A DNA stretch of 34,664 bases, taken from positions 1 through 34,664 of the IMG/VR virus record IMGVR_UViG_3300008110_000194; one strand, written 5' to 3'. The position numbers and the translations under genes were made by a program. The notes under the pieces were generated by a model. It did not search any database and had not been told where the DNA came from. It saw nothing but the letters and a program-made list of their open reading frames with translations. The first letter of the stretch is position 1, and each line of letters starts with the position of its first letter. Shown here piece by piece: positions 6,867 through 11,793 of the stretch. The DNA comes from a virus.

Positions 6867-7258
6867 TGATAACGAGCGAACTAACTGAAGATTTAAAGCA
6901 CATAAACATTAAACCAGAACTAGAGCAAATGATTCGTGAGATTCATGCTGAATTATGTGGAGAAAAAGAAGAATTGCGTGAAAAGCCAACGCCAAATGGT
7001 GTTGGTGTATCACTTAGTGAAGGCTCTATTAATTTTTACGATGGTGAAAAAATTGTGCATTATGATCCGTCAAAAAATGTTAAATTATCTGAAAAATTAA
7101 ATGTAATTTTATATTATAAGCCTTGGCTTAGTAAAGAAGAGTGCGAATCTCTAAAATATGCGATTAGTATTATAGAGCAATACGAATCAATCCCCGAAGG
7201 CTATATACAATGTATATACAACCCTGAGGAATATATGCTTGTCGCGAGGGTGAAGTGA
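6863..7258 (+). CDS. Early protein of unknown function
   Basis: A 131-residue acidic protein. GAGGG precedes a double ATG at 6863 and 6866; spacing favours the second, which would give 130 residues. An N-terminal helical part (SELTEDLKHINIKPELEQMIREIHAELCGEK) is followed by beta-rich sequence (GVSLSEGSINFYDGEKIVHY). The stop overlaps the next start (TGATG). No known domain recognised. Confidence 0.62.
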   Translation: MMITSELTEDLKHINIKPELEQMIREIHAELCGEKEELREKPTPNGVGVSLSEGSINFYDGEKIVHYDPSKNVKLSEKLNVILYYKPWLSKEECESLKYAISIIEQYESIPEGYIQCIYNPEEYMLVARVK

Positions 7259-7419
7259 TGCTGTTTTTTGTCGGTTTGTTTTGGTATATATTATCAGCTA
7301 TTGCATTTTTTGGTGAAAGGGATTTGCAATTTTACAGCACGCTAATTTTAGGGAATTTATTTTTATTAACTCAAATAATTATTGATAAAATAAACGAGAG
7401 AAACAATGACCAAACCTGA
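7258..7419 (+). CDS. Small two-helix membrane protein
   Basis: A 53-residue protein starting at the overlap TGATG with the previous gene. Two hydrophobic stretches, about 1-18 and 27-44, are joined by a short polar loop GERDLQFYS. The C-terminal KINERNNDQT is polar. It overlaps the following HTH gene by 14 bases. Function unknown; lysis or superinfection roles would be speculation. Confidence 0.57.
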   Translation: MLFFVGLFWYILSAIAFFGERDLQFYSTLILGNLFLLTQIIIDKINERNNDQT

Positions 7420-7612
7420 ACACTACACAAAGCTACTGGCAAAGCATGGGGTTAAAAAAAGCCACATTGCGCGGTTGTTATTTCCCAATTCTACTAGTCC
7501 GCATTCGTCATTATGTAACTGGTTTAATGGACGGGTAAAGAATCCTAATTGGGGGCTGATTGATATTATTTTGAAGGGGATAAGAAATGAGAACTCGAAA
7601 ACGAGAAAATAA
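7406..7612 (+). CDS. Small Cro/XRE-like HTH protein
   Basis: A 68-residue protein. HYTKLLAKHGVKKSHIARLLFPN (6-28) followed by SSLCNWFNGRVKNP reads as an XRE-like HTH whose recognition helix is around residues 33-43. It overlaps both neighbours (14 and 26 bases). It lies between the two promoters that share a palindromic operator (5556 and 8136), so it is one candidate for the protein that binds there. That is inference from position only. Confidence 0.65.
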   Translation: MTKPEHYTKLLAKHGVKKSHIARLLFPNSTSPHSSLCNWFNGRVKNPNWGLIDIILKGIRNENSKTRK

Positions 7613-8120
7613 CGATTTATACAGAACCCCTATTGACGCTGTTTTGCTTATTAAGGATAGGTTTGATTTTTCTAATTCGTGGGAACCATGCGCGGGTGAT
7701 GGTCGCATATCCAAAACGCTAAATGTTAAAAAAGCCACAGATATAAACCCGCTTGCTGATGGTATAGATTATTTAGACTTTTTTAAAGCGACAAAGCAGG
7801 ATGCAGTCGGTATTGATTTAATAGTCACTAACCCGCCATTTTCTAAAATTAAAGAATTTATAAAACATTCTCTTTCACTTGATTTACCATGCCTAGTGTT
7901 AATCCCAGAAGAAAAAATAGCTGGCAACAAATCTAAGTATTGGCAGGATCATGTGCACTGGCGCGGGACAGTGAGCAATTTAATCAAATTTGATACTATA
8001 GATGGGCGGATCGTTAACGGGAACGGCACTATGCGGTGCGCTTGGTTTTTATTTAAACCAGAAAAAAGCGGCGGAAAATTTATTTCAGAATATATGCATT
8101 TTTTTAAAAACACCTATTGA
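7587..8120 (+). CDS. DNA N6-adenine methyltransferase-like protein
   Basis: A 177-residue protein. Motif I EPCAGDG is at 33-39 and motif IV TNPPF at 81-85, the order of gamma-class adenine methyltransferases. LYRTPIDAV (11-19) is the common entry segment of this group. It is short and has no separate target-recognition domain, typical of phage orphan enzymes. The genome thus has two methyltransferases of different class. Both probably protect phage DNA from host restriction. It ends right beside the second shared promoter. Confidence 0.82.
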   Translation: MRTRKRENNDLYRTPIDAVLLIKDRFDFSNSWEPCAGDGRISKTLNVKKATDINPLADGIDYLDFFKATKQDAVGIDLIVTNPPFSKIKEFIKHSLSLDLPCLVLIPEEKIAGNKSKYWQDHVHWRGTVSNLIKFDTIDGRIVNGNGTMRCAWFLFKPEKSGGKFISEYMHFFKNTY

Positions 8121-8150
8121 CACCCCTATAATATATTGGTATATTACCAA
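8117..8150 (+). promoter_or_regulatory. Second early internal promoter with the same palindromic operator
   Basis: TTGACA (8117-8122) and TATATT (8140-8145) are 17 bases apart with an extended TGG. The palindrome TTGGTATATTACCAA (8136-8150) sits in the same register as at 5556-5570, while the spacers differ between the two sites. The -35 box overlaps the stop of the methyltransferase gene. It would drive the genes from 8173 on. The exact repeat argues for common control by one DNA-binding protein. Confidence 0.82.
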
Positions 8151-8172
8151 TAACACTAACGGAAGGAATAAC

Positions 8173-8421
8173 ATGACAATCACACGAAAAGACTTAGAAC
8201 CATTAAAAGAACTGCATAGCAAAGGCACAGAGTTTTTTAATTTGCTATTTGATTATATGCGGGAATTAGAAGGTGCTGAACTTTATAACAGTATGGACAC
8301 CTTCTTGGCAAAAGTTGACGGCATTGTGTATGACTTGCAAAAAGCGCAAGATGAGCATGATGACGAAAATCAAGAGCCACAACGGTATTCATCCAACAAC
8401 TTATATTTTGAGGTGCTATAA
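8173..8421 (+). CDS. Early protein of unknown function, helical
   Basis: An 82-residue protein. The ATG at 8173 follows GGAAGG and lies 28 bases after the -10 box; an in-frame opening from 8002 was rejected because it runs through the promoter. It is helical and acidic (DLEPLKELHSKGTEFFNLLF, then LYNSMDTFLAKVDGIVYDLQ). First gene of the second operator-controlled block. No family recognised. Confidence 0.66.
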   Translation: MTITRKDLEPLKELHSKGTEFFNLLFDYMRELEGAELYNSMDTFLAKVDGIVYDLQKAQDEHDDENQEPQRYSSNNLYFEVL

Positions 8422-8618
8422 TGGACTTTATGAACAGAATCGAATTTAGCGAACAAAAGGAAAGACGCGACACAATGGAAACACAAAACTTATTAGACAT
8501 TGCAAAAGAGATCGGCTTAACCCGCGTATTTGCGGCTGGCTTAATCGGATGCGCTATGTTTTATGGCTTTATCTGGGCAGTGACCTTGCTATGGGTTGGA
8601 TTAGGCGGTGTGTTATGA
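8421..8618 (+). CDS. Small single-pass membrane protein
   Basis: A 65-residue protein. A polar N-terminal helix (1-30) precedes a long hydrophobic stretch at about 36-64 (VFAAGLIGCAMFYGFIWAV then TLLWVGLGGVL). It overlaps the preceding stop by one base (TAATG) and the next start (ATGA). No charged residues follow the membrane segment, so the C-terminus is probably buried or short on one side. Function unknown. Confidence 0.6.
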   Translation: MDFMNRIEFSEQKERRDTMETQNLLDIAKEIGLTRVFAAGLIGCAMFYGFIWAVTLLWVGLGGVL

Positions 8619-8872
8619 TTGAACTAATTGACCTAGACACAGGCGCGACAATGGAAGTGCATGGTGATAAAGTATCAGGTTTACAATTTAGCGGTGAACC
8701 GACTGAACGGGCTTTGCGTGCGAAAAGATATATATTTAAACAGCAAGTAAAAGTTATTCGCCTAGATAATTTAATAAAAGAAAAAATATGTTATTCCAAT
8801 TTAAAAGATGAATTGACTGAACAAGCAACAATCCTAGAAGCACTTAAACTCATGGCGGAGGAAAGACGATGA
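8615..8872 (+). CDS. Early protein of unknown function
   Basis: An 85-residue protein from the ATG at 8615, overlapping the upstream stop. It begins with a beta-rich part (MIELIDLDTGATMEVHGDK) and ends with helices (LDNLIKEKICYSNLKDEL and LEALKLMAEERR). No motif recognised. Start chosen by the ATGA overlap common in this operon. Confidence 0.58.
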   Translation: MIELIDLDTGATMEVHGDKVSGLQFSGEPTERALRAKRYIFKQQVKVIRLDNLIKEKICYSNLKDELTEQATILEALKLMAEERR

Positions 8873-9210
8873 CAACTGAACTAAATCCAATGCCTGATAA
8901 AATCATTGCATACTTCGATGGATTCCAAGTGTGCATAACAGAATGTGAGCCAACTGAACATGACACGTTTCCGCACGCTGAATACATCCGAGCAGACCGC
9001 GCCGAACCAGTGAATGGGCAGGACACTGTGGCGATACCGAGGGATTTGTTTGATAAAATTGCAAATGGTCTTGAGGATATTGCGCATTTAGGTTCGCCGT
9101 ACGGTAAGGAAAAACGTGGGAATAGCAATGGAAACGTAATGGCTGGTGACTTAGCCGATTTACTCAAACCATACGCCGAGCAACAATTAGAGAAGGAACA
9201 AAAACAATGA
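8869..9210 (+). CDS. Early protein of unknown function
   Basis: A 113-residue protein with GGAGG before the ATG. Residues 12-45 look like a beta sheet (KIIAYFDGFQVCITECEP and HAEYIRAD), a pattern often seen at the front of small enteric-phage accessory proteins (HAEYIR-D/A). The C-terminal half is helical and ends in a glutamate/lysine-rich tail. No function recognised. Confidence 0.6.
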   Translation: MTTELNPMPDKIIAYFDGFQVCITECEPTEHDTFPHAEYIRADRAEPVNGQDTVAIPRDLFDKIANGLEDIAHLGSPYGKEKRGNSNGNVMAGDLADLLKPYAEQQLEKEQKQ

Positions 9211-9491
9211 CCCAAGAACAAAAGCCAACGGTTGAAAAAATCGAGAAATCATTATCAGATTGGTATAACATGGTTAATGGGGGCATGAATGAGAGCATTT
9301 TTTTTGATAAACATGAATTGCTTTTAGGGGCAATCCTCACCCAAGCCCTAGAGATTGCCAAGGGGGATAAGGTGGTTGTGCCGAGAATACCCACGGACCG
9401 GATGGTTACTATTGGAACGGAAGCAAAAATGTTTGGGCATTGTGCGGAAAATATATATGAAGCCATGATAGCCGTGGCAGAGGGGGAGTGA
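9207..9491 (+). CDS. Early protein of unknown function
   Basis: A 94-residue protein overlapping its neighbours by 4 bases and 1 base. Residues 1-25 are helical (TVEKIEKSLSDWYN), followed by KHELLLGAILTQALEIAKGD. The segment VVVPRIPTDRMVTIGTEA (57-74) resembles the VxxPREPTDxM phrase common in enteric-phage accessory proteins of unknown role. No enzymatic motif recognised. Confidence 0.6.
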   Translation: MTQEQKPTVEKIEKSLSDWYNMVNGGMNESIFFDKHELLLGAILTQALEIAKGDKVVVPRIPTDRMVTIGTEAKMFGHCAENIYEAMIAVAEGE

Positions 9492-9679
9492 TGGATATAG
9501 ACAGTAAAGTATTAGCTGAAACGACACAAGAGGTCATAAGTAAGCTGACACAACGCATAGCAAAGCTAGAGGATGCGCTTAAACTAGGTCTTGAGTATTG
9601 GGCGCATAGACAACAGCGATATAAAAACAGAAGCCCTATATGGGTAGAACGAGCAAGGGAGGCATTGAAGGATGAATAA
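9491..9679 (+). CDS. Small coiled-coil-like protein
   Basis: A 62-residue protein. Residues 7-35 (LAETTQEVISKLTQRIAKLE) form a probable amphipathic helix or coiled coil. The tail reads ERAREALKDE and is encoded by a 25-base repeat that occurs again at the end of the next gene. AGGGGGAG before the ATG serves as ribosome site. Function unknown. Confidence 0.58.
   Translation: MDIDSKVLAETTQEVISKLTQRIAKLEDALKLGLEYWAHRQQRYKNRSPIWVERAREALKDE
9655..9679 (+). repeat. 25-base gene-junction direct repeat, copy 1
   Basis: The 25 bases 9655-9679 (beginning AAGGGAGGCATTGAAGG) are identical to 9920-9944. Each copy encodes REALKDE plus stop for one gene and, overlapping, the Shine-Dalgarno and first codons of the next. 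The copies lie 265 bases apart and flank one complete gene. Confidence 0.95.
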
Positions 9680-9944
9680 CGAAACTAGAGATAAAAAGGG
9701 GCGCATGATTCAGAAGTATGATGTTCTTAAAGTGTATCACTTCACTGGCTCTCGAAATAAAAAATATTATATGTATAAACACGTAATAGAAGATAAGGCA
9801 ATCAACGGAAATTATTTCACTGTTTCCTCTTTATCAAGAGATAATCATACTTATAGCTTGGGTATGTATTTAGGCATTTGCAATGATATTGAAATAGTGC
9901 AGGGAGAAGGGCTAGATGAAAGGGAGGCATTGAAGGATGAATAA
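9672..9944 (+). CDS. Early protein of unknown function, flanked by direct repeats
   Basis: A 90-residue protein. It opens with RDKKGRMIQKYDVLKVYHF (5-23), a beta-barrel-like start typical of small phage proteins of the YopX-like type, then KYYMYKHVIEDKAINGNYFT and a beta-rich end. The 25-base repeat spans both its start and its stop, so the gene could be lost or gained cleanly by recombination. YopX resemblance is weak and only by eye. Confidence 0.58.
   Translation: MNNETRDKKGRMIQKYDVLKVYHFTGSRNKKYYMYKHVIEDKAINGNYFTVSSLSRDNHTYSLGMYLGICNDIEIVQGEGLDEREALKDE
9920..9944 (+). repeat. 25-base gene-junction direct repeat, copy 2
   Basis: Exact copy of 9655-9679. It ends the 90-residue gene and overlaps the start of the DUF551-like gene. 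Recombination between the copies would remove 265 bases and fuse the flanking genes without changing their reading frames. Confidence 0.95.
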
Positions 9945-10338
9945 TAAGGAAAGCATAGCAATACTAGAGCGCGATATAGATAGGTTTAAGGATGCGGATT
10001 ACAAGCAAGCCCTATCCCACGCCATAGAGGTGTTGAAGGCGAGTGAGTGGCAACCGATTGAAACTGCACCTGTAGGCATACCAGTATTGCTTTGTGGCGG
10101 CACAACGACAGAAACTTATGTTGATGAAGATGATGGCACAATACATACATTTGACGATGACCCATTTTACAAAAGACCAGCTACGGCGTATTTTAAATAT
10201 TATGATTCTAAACACCTAGATGACAAAGATGATGACCACCCACGCGGAAGATGGATAATGGGATTTTATGATTGTGCTTGTAAAATAGAATATCATAACC
10301 CAACCCACTGGATGTTGCTACCAAAGGAAGGTGAATGA
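9937..10338 (+). CDS. DUF551-like protein
   Basis: A 133-residue protein. WQPIETAPVGIPVLLCGG (38-55) and the end NPTHWMLLPKEGE carry the two landmarks of DUF551: the WQPIETAP entry and the closing PTHWM-x-LP. The family is common in phage accessory regions and its function is unknown. An extra acidic insert (VDEDDGTIHTFDDDPF, about 62-77) lies between them. The N-terminal 35 residues are a helical extension. The end is encoded by a junction repeated after two later genes. Confidence 0.75.
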   Translation: MNNKESIAILERDIDRFKDADYKQALSHAIEVLKASEWQPIETAPVGIPVLLCGGTTTETYVDEDDGTIHTFDDDPFYKRPATAYFKYYDSKHLDDKDDDHPRGRWIMGFYDCACKIEYHNPTHWMLLPKEGE

Positions 10339-10340
10339 TG
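10321..10340 (+). repeat. Gene-junction repeat (KEGE-stop/start), copy 1
   Basis: CCAAAGGAAGGTGAATGATG encodes the C-terminal PKEGE and stop of one gene and gives the AAGGAAGG ribosome site and ATG of the next. It is identical to 10745-10764, and 10496-10513 differs at one base over the shared 18. The three copies border the genes at 10338 and 10511. Confidence 0.9.
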
Positions 10341-10511
10341 CGTGAAACTATTGTAGCTGTATTGCTTGTTACTTTACTTTGTATATTCCCCTTTATTGGT
10401 GGGATTGTATCAGTGGAAATAAAAAGAGACCAAGAATTAGATAAATGTGCTAAGGAGCATAACGTATACGCTTGTGAATTTATAGTTGTGCCGGTAAAGG
10501 AAGGTGAGTGA
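10338..10511 (+). CDS. Small membrane-anchored protein
   Basis: A 57-residue protein. Residues 5-27 (IVAVLLVTLLCIFPFIGGI) form a membrane helix or uncleaved signal; the remaining 30 residues hold two cysteines (KCAKEHNVYACEF) that could form a disulphide outside the inner membrane. The end VKEGE is encoded by the junction repeat. No family recognised. Confidence 0.58.
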   Translation: MRETIVAVLLVTLLCIFPFIGGIVSVEIKRDQELDKCAKEHNVYACEFIVVPVKEGE

Positions 10512-10513
10512 TG
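10496..10513 (+). repeat. Gene-junction repeat (KEGE-stop/start), copy 2
   Basis: AAAGGAAGGTGAGTGATG matches copies 1 and 3 except for one A to G change, which leaves the glutamate codon and the overlapping start intact. It separates the membrane protein at 10338 from the gene at 10511. Confidence 0.88.
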
Positions 10514-10762
10514 ATTACTGTAGACGGACAGCCAAAGCGGAACTTTAACACAACAACGGAGCAAACAGTGACAATACAGATAACAGACATAAACAAGATA
10601 GAACGCCCACCGTATATTGAGCAAATAGGCAACGCGATTGGATTTGCACAAGAGGAGGATTTAGGTAACTTGACCAGAACTGGCGCGGATGCTGTTAGGA
10701 TATTGATTGATGTGGCAAAGCAATACGCGGCAATAATGGAATATCCAAAGGAAGGTGAATGA
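10511..10762 (+). CDS. Early protein of unknown function
   Basis: An 83-residue protein from the ATG at 10511 in the ATGA overlap. The first 35 residues are beta-rich (MITVDGQPKRNFNTTTEQTV and on), the rest helical (AVRILIDVAKQYAAIMEY), ending in PKEGE from the junction repeat. No motif recognised. Confidence 0.58.
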   Translation: MITVDGQPKRNFNTTTEQTVTIQITDINKIERPPYIEQIGNAIGFAQEEDLGNLTRTGADAVRILIDVAKQYAAIMEYPKEGE

Positions 10763-10764
10763 TG
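10745..10764 (+). repeat. Gene-junction repeat (KEGE-stop/start), copy 3
   Basis: Identical over 20 bases to 10321-10340. It ends the gene at 10511 and starts the gene at 10762. Recombination between copies 1 and 3 would remove 424 bases (two genes) and keep a correct junction. Confidence 0.9.
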
Positions 10765-10968
10765 GACTTAGATTCAGCATATAGATTGTATATAGCTTTT
10801 ATTATTATTCCAGCCACCGCTTATATTTTTTATAGCGCGGCAACAGGAAATAAATGGGCAATTATGATTGTTTGTATTTGTTTGGCGATTAGCTATGGCG
10901 ATAGAGTTTGGAATATAAGAGGCGATTCATTCTTTTATAACTTTATAAAGGGAATACAAGATAAATGA
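10762..10968 (+). CDS. Small membrane protein
   Basis: A 68-residue protein with two hydrophobic stretches, about 8-25 (LYIAFIIIPATAYIFYSA) and 31-45 (KWAIMIVCICLAISYG), and a polar C-terminus (GDRVWNIRGDSFFYN). Start set by the AAGGAAGG junction. Function unknown. Confidence 0.58.
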   Translation: MDLDSAYRLYIAFIIIPATAYIFYSAATGNKWAIMIVCICLAISYGDRVWNIRGDSFFYNFIKGIQDK

Positions 10969-11132
10969 AAAAAGAACTCGTCCTATTATTGCAATTCAAC
11001 GATAGCGTTACCGGTAAACCGATAACAGTCGAGATGCCCGAGGCGGAGTTTGACGCGCTTGTAAACAAAATTGACATTATGCGGAGCAAGTGGCATAATG
11101 AAAACGATGATATGCCAAGGGGGATTACTTAG
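10965..11132 (+). CDS. Last early gene, small protein of unknown function
   Basis: A 55-residue protein starting in the ATGA overlap. It begins with beta-like sequence (KKELVLLLQFNDSVTGKPIT) followed by a helix (PEAEFDALVNKIDIMRSKW) and an acidic end. The pattern recalls small proteins that regulate partners through one strand and helix, but no family was recognised. It is followed only 4 bases later by the structured RNA region. Confidence 0.6.
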   Translation: MKKELVLLLQFNDSVTGKPITVEMPEAEFDALVNKIDIMRSKWHNENDDMPRGIT

Positions 11133-11136
11133 TCAT

Positions 11137-11389
11137 TATAGTGAAGACATTGGGGAGGTTGTATGCCCCGTCATATTGTTGGCGACAAAAGCCTTAAATG
11201 GCAATAATTCAATGTCTTTATTATACTGATTAGCCACTCTTGATGATAACAGTCTAATCGGGCGATGGGCTGTTATCATTTGGTGTGGTTACGCTCAAAT
11301 GGCATGTGACAGCCAACCGTTGCCATGGCAGGGCGAAAAGAAAATTGTCACTTAACAAATCGCATTTGGCAAGCCTATGACCACACCAA
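11137..11389 (+). ncRNA. Structured RNA candidate at the end of the early unit (three stem structures)
   Basis: No credible gene lies here. Three stem structures follow one another. (1) 11137-11152 pairs with 11210-11225: 16 pairs, two of them G.U, enclosing a possible three-way junction with GGG/CCC and ATTG/CAAT helices. (2) 11243-11252 pairs perfectly with 11270-11279, extended inward by UCUA/UGGG pairs with two more G.U. (3) 11280-11289 pairs perfectly with 11380-11389 and encloses CAAATG/CATTTG (11296/11363) and GTGACA/TGTCAC (11306/11346). All non-Watson-Crick pairs are G.U on this strand and would be A.C on the other, which favours a plus-strand RNA. It could be a separate RNA or the 3' end of the early mRNA. 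Confidence 0.6.
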
Positions 11390-11391
11390 CC

Positions 11392-11411
11392 TTTTGGTCA
11401 CATATATGTGT
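11392..11411. repeat. AT-rich palindromic repeat, copy 1
   Basis: TTTTGGTCACATATATGTGT contains the perfect palindrome CACATATATGTG. A near copy starts 33 bases later. On the plus strand the palindrome is followed by TCTTTTT, so it might also act as a weak terminator for the early unit. As DNA, two palindromes about three helical turns apart look like paired protein-binding sites. Confidence 0.75.
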
Positions 11412-11424
11412 CTTTTTCGATGCG

Positions 11425-11444
11425 TTTTGATCACATATATGTTT
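11425..11444. repeat. AT-rich palindromic repeat, copy 2
   Basis: TTTTGATCACATATATGTTT matches copy 1 at 18 of 20 positions and keeps the core ACATATATGT palindrome. The spacing of 33 bases from copy 1 would put both sites on the same face of the helix. Candidate operator or iteron pair; no nearby promoter clearly uses them. Confidence 0.75.
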
Positions 11445-11452
11445 CACTTATT

Positions 11453-11475
11453 AAAGCAAAACCACCCGAAGGTGG
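11453..11475 (-). terminator. Rho-independent terminator, leftward
   Basis: On the minus strand CCACC-TTCG-GGTGG is followed by TTTTGCTTT. The C(UUCG)G tetraloop makes a very stable stem. It would end the small RNA that starts near 11568 and also any read-through from the spanin genes, keeping it out of the early unit. Confidence 0.82.
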
Positions 11476-11568
11476 CTTGCGGCTCAAGCACGAAGGCAAG
11501 AGGGGGATTGAGGCAGAGACCGCATAACGATCTCAGGAACTCCTTGAGCATCTAGGCTCACGAGATGT
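11453..11568 (-). ncRNA. Candidate phage small RNA of about 116 nt
   Basis: A consensus promoter (11602-11574) and a strong terminator (11475-11453) bracket about 116 bases with no open reading frame of note on this strand. The predicted transcript begins near AGTTTACATCTCG and can fold several hairpins: GAGC/GCTC, GAGATCG with CGGTCTC (7 pairs, one G.U, loop TTATG), GCTTG/CAAGC, and the terminator stem. The order promoter, hairpins, terminator is that of a trans-acting bacterial small RNA. It lies right after the spanin genes. Target unknown; family not recognised. Confidence 0.65.
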
Positions 11569-11573
11569 AAACT

Positions 11574-11602
11574 ATAATACACATTAACTAATGTATTGTC
11601 AA
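11574..11602 (-). promoter_or_regulatory. Consensus promoter of the candidate small RNA
   Basis: Minus strand TTGACA (11602-11597), 17 bases, TATTAT (11579-11574). The spacer holds the palindrome ACATTAACTAATGT, which could bind a regulator. The promoter lies 6 bases beyond the stop of the o-spanin gene, too late to serve any gene on this strand before the terminator at 11475. Confidence 0.8.
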
Positions 11603-11607
11603 TTATA

Positions 11608-11793
11608 CTATTCACACCTTTGATTATGCGTTATCGCTTGCCTAGCGTCATCTTTAGTCAATACAGAGTTAATCGAAAAATCTAACTTCTCGCAGGCATT
11701 TATCACGTGGGTATTTGGTGAGCACCCACTCACAGTAAGCATTGACAAGATCATCGCCAACAAGTTTATAGTTTTTCTTTTTACGTTTTTCAT
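11608..11793 (-). CDS. o-spanin lipoprotein (Rz1-like)
   Basis: A 61-residue protein. A basic start (MKNVKRK) and a hydrophobic stretch lead to LTVSGC, a lipobox with the lipidated cysteine at 24. The mature part of about 38 residues has two further cysteines. The gene begins inside the i-spanin gene in another frame and extends past its end, the classic Rz/Rz1 overlap. Together the two proteins would bridge the periplasm and fuse the membranes in the last step of lysis. It lacks the proline-rich stretch of lambda Rz1. Confidence 0.78.
   Translation of the reverse strand: MKNVKRKTINLLAMILSMLTVSGCSPNTHVINACEKLDFSINSVLTKDDARQAITHNQRCE

Noticed and set aside
8002-8172. Upstream in-frame extension of the gene starting at 8173
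   Set aside because: It overlaps the second methyltransferase gene and the promoter at 8117; the ribosome site GGAAGG supports the ATG at 8173.
9655-10764. Repeats considered as a CRISPR array
   Set aside because: Only two or three copies of each, with unequal intervals that are complete genes, and the repeats are coding joints; not a CRISPR.
11325-11555. A 76-codon plus-strand open frame in the convergent gap
   Set aside because: It runs through the stem structures, the palindromic repeats and the terminator, has no ribosome site, and its protein has no protein-like pattern.
11453-11568. Possible tRNA in the minus-strand RNA unit
   Set aside because: No cloverleaf, no T-loop TTC-containing arm in place and no acceptor stem pairing; the hairpin order and terminator fit a small RNA better.
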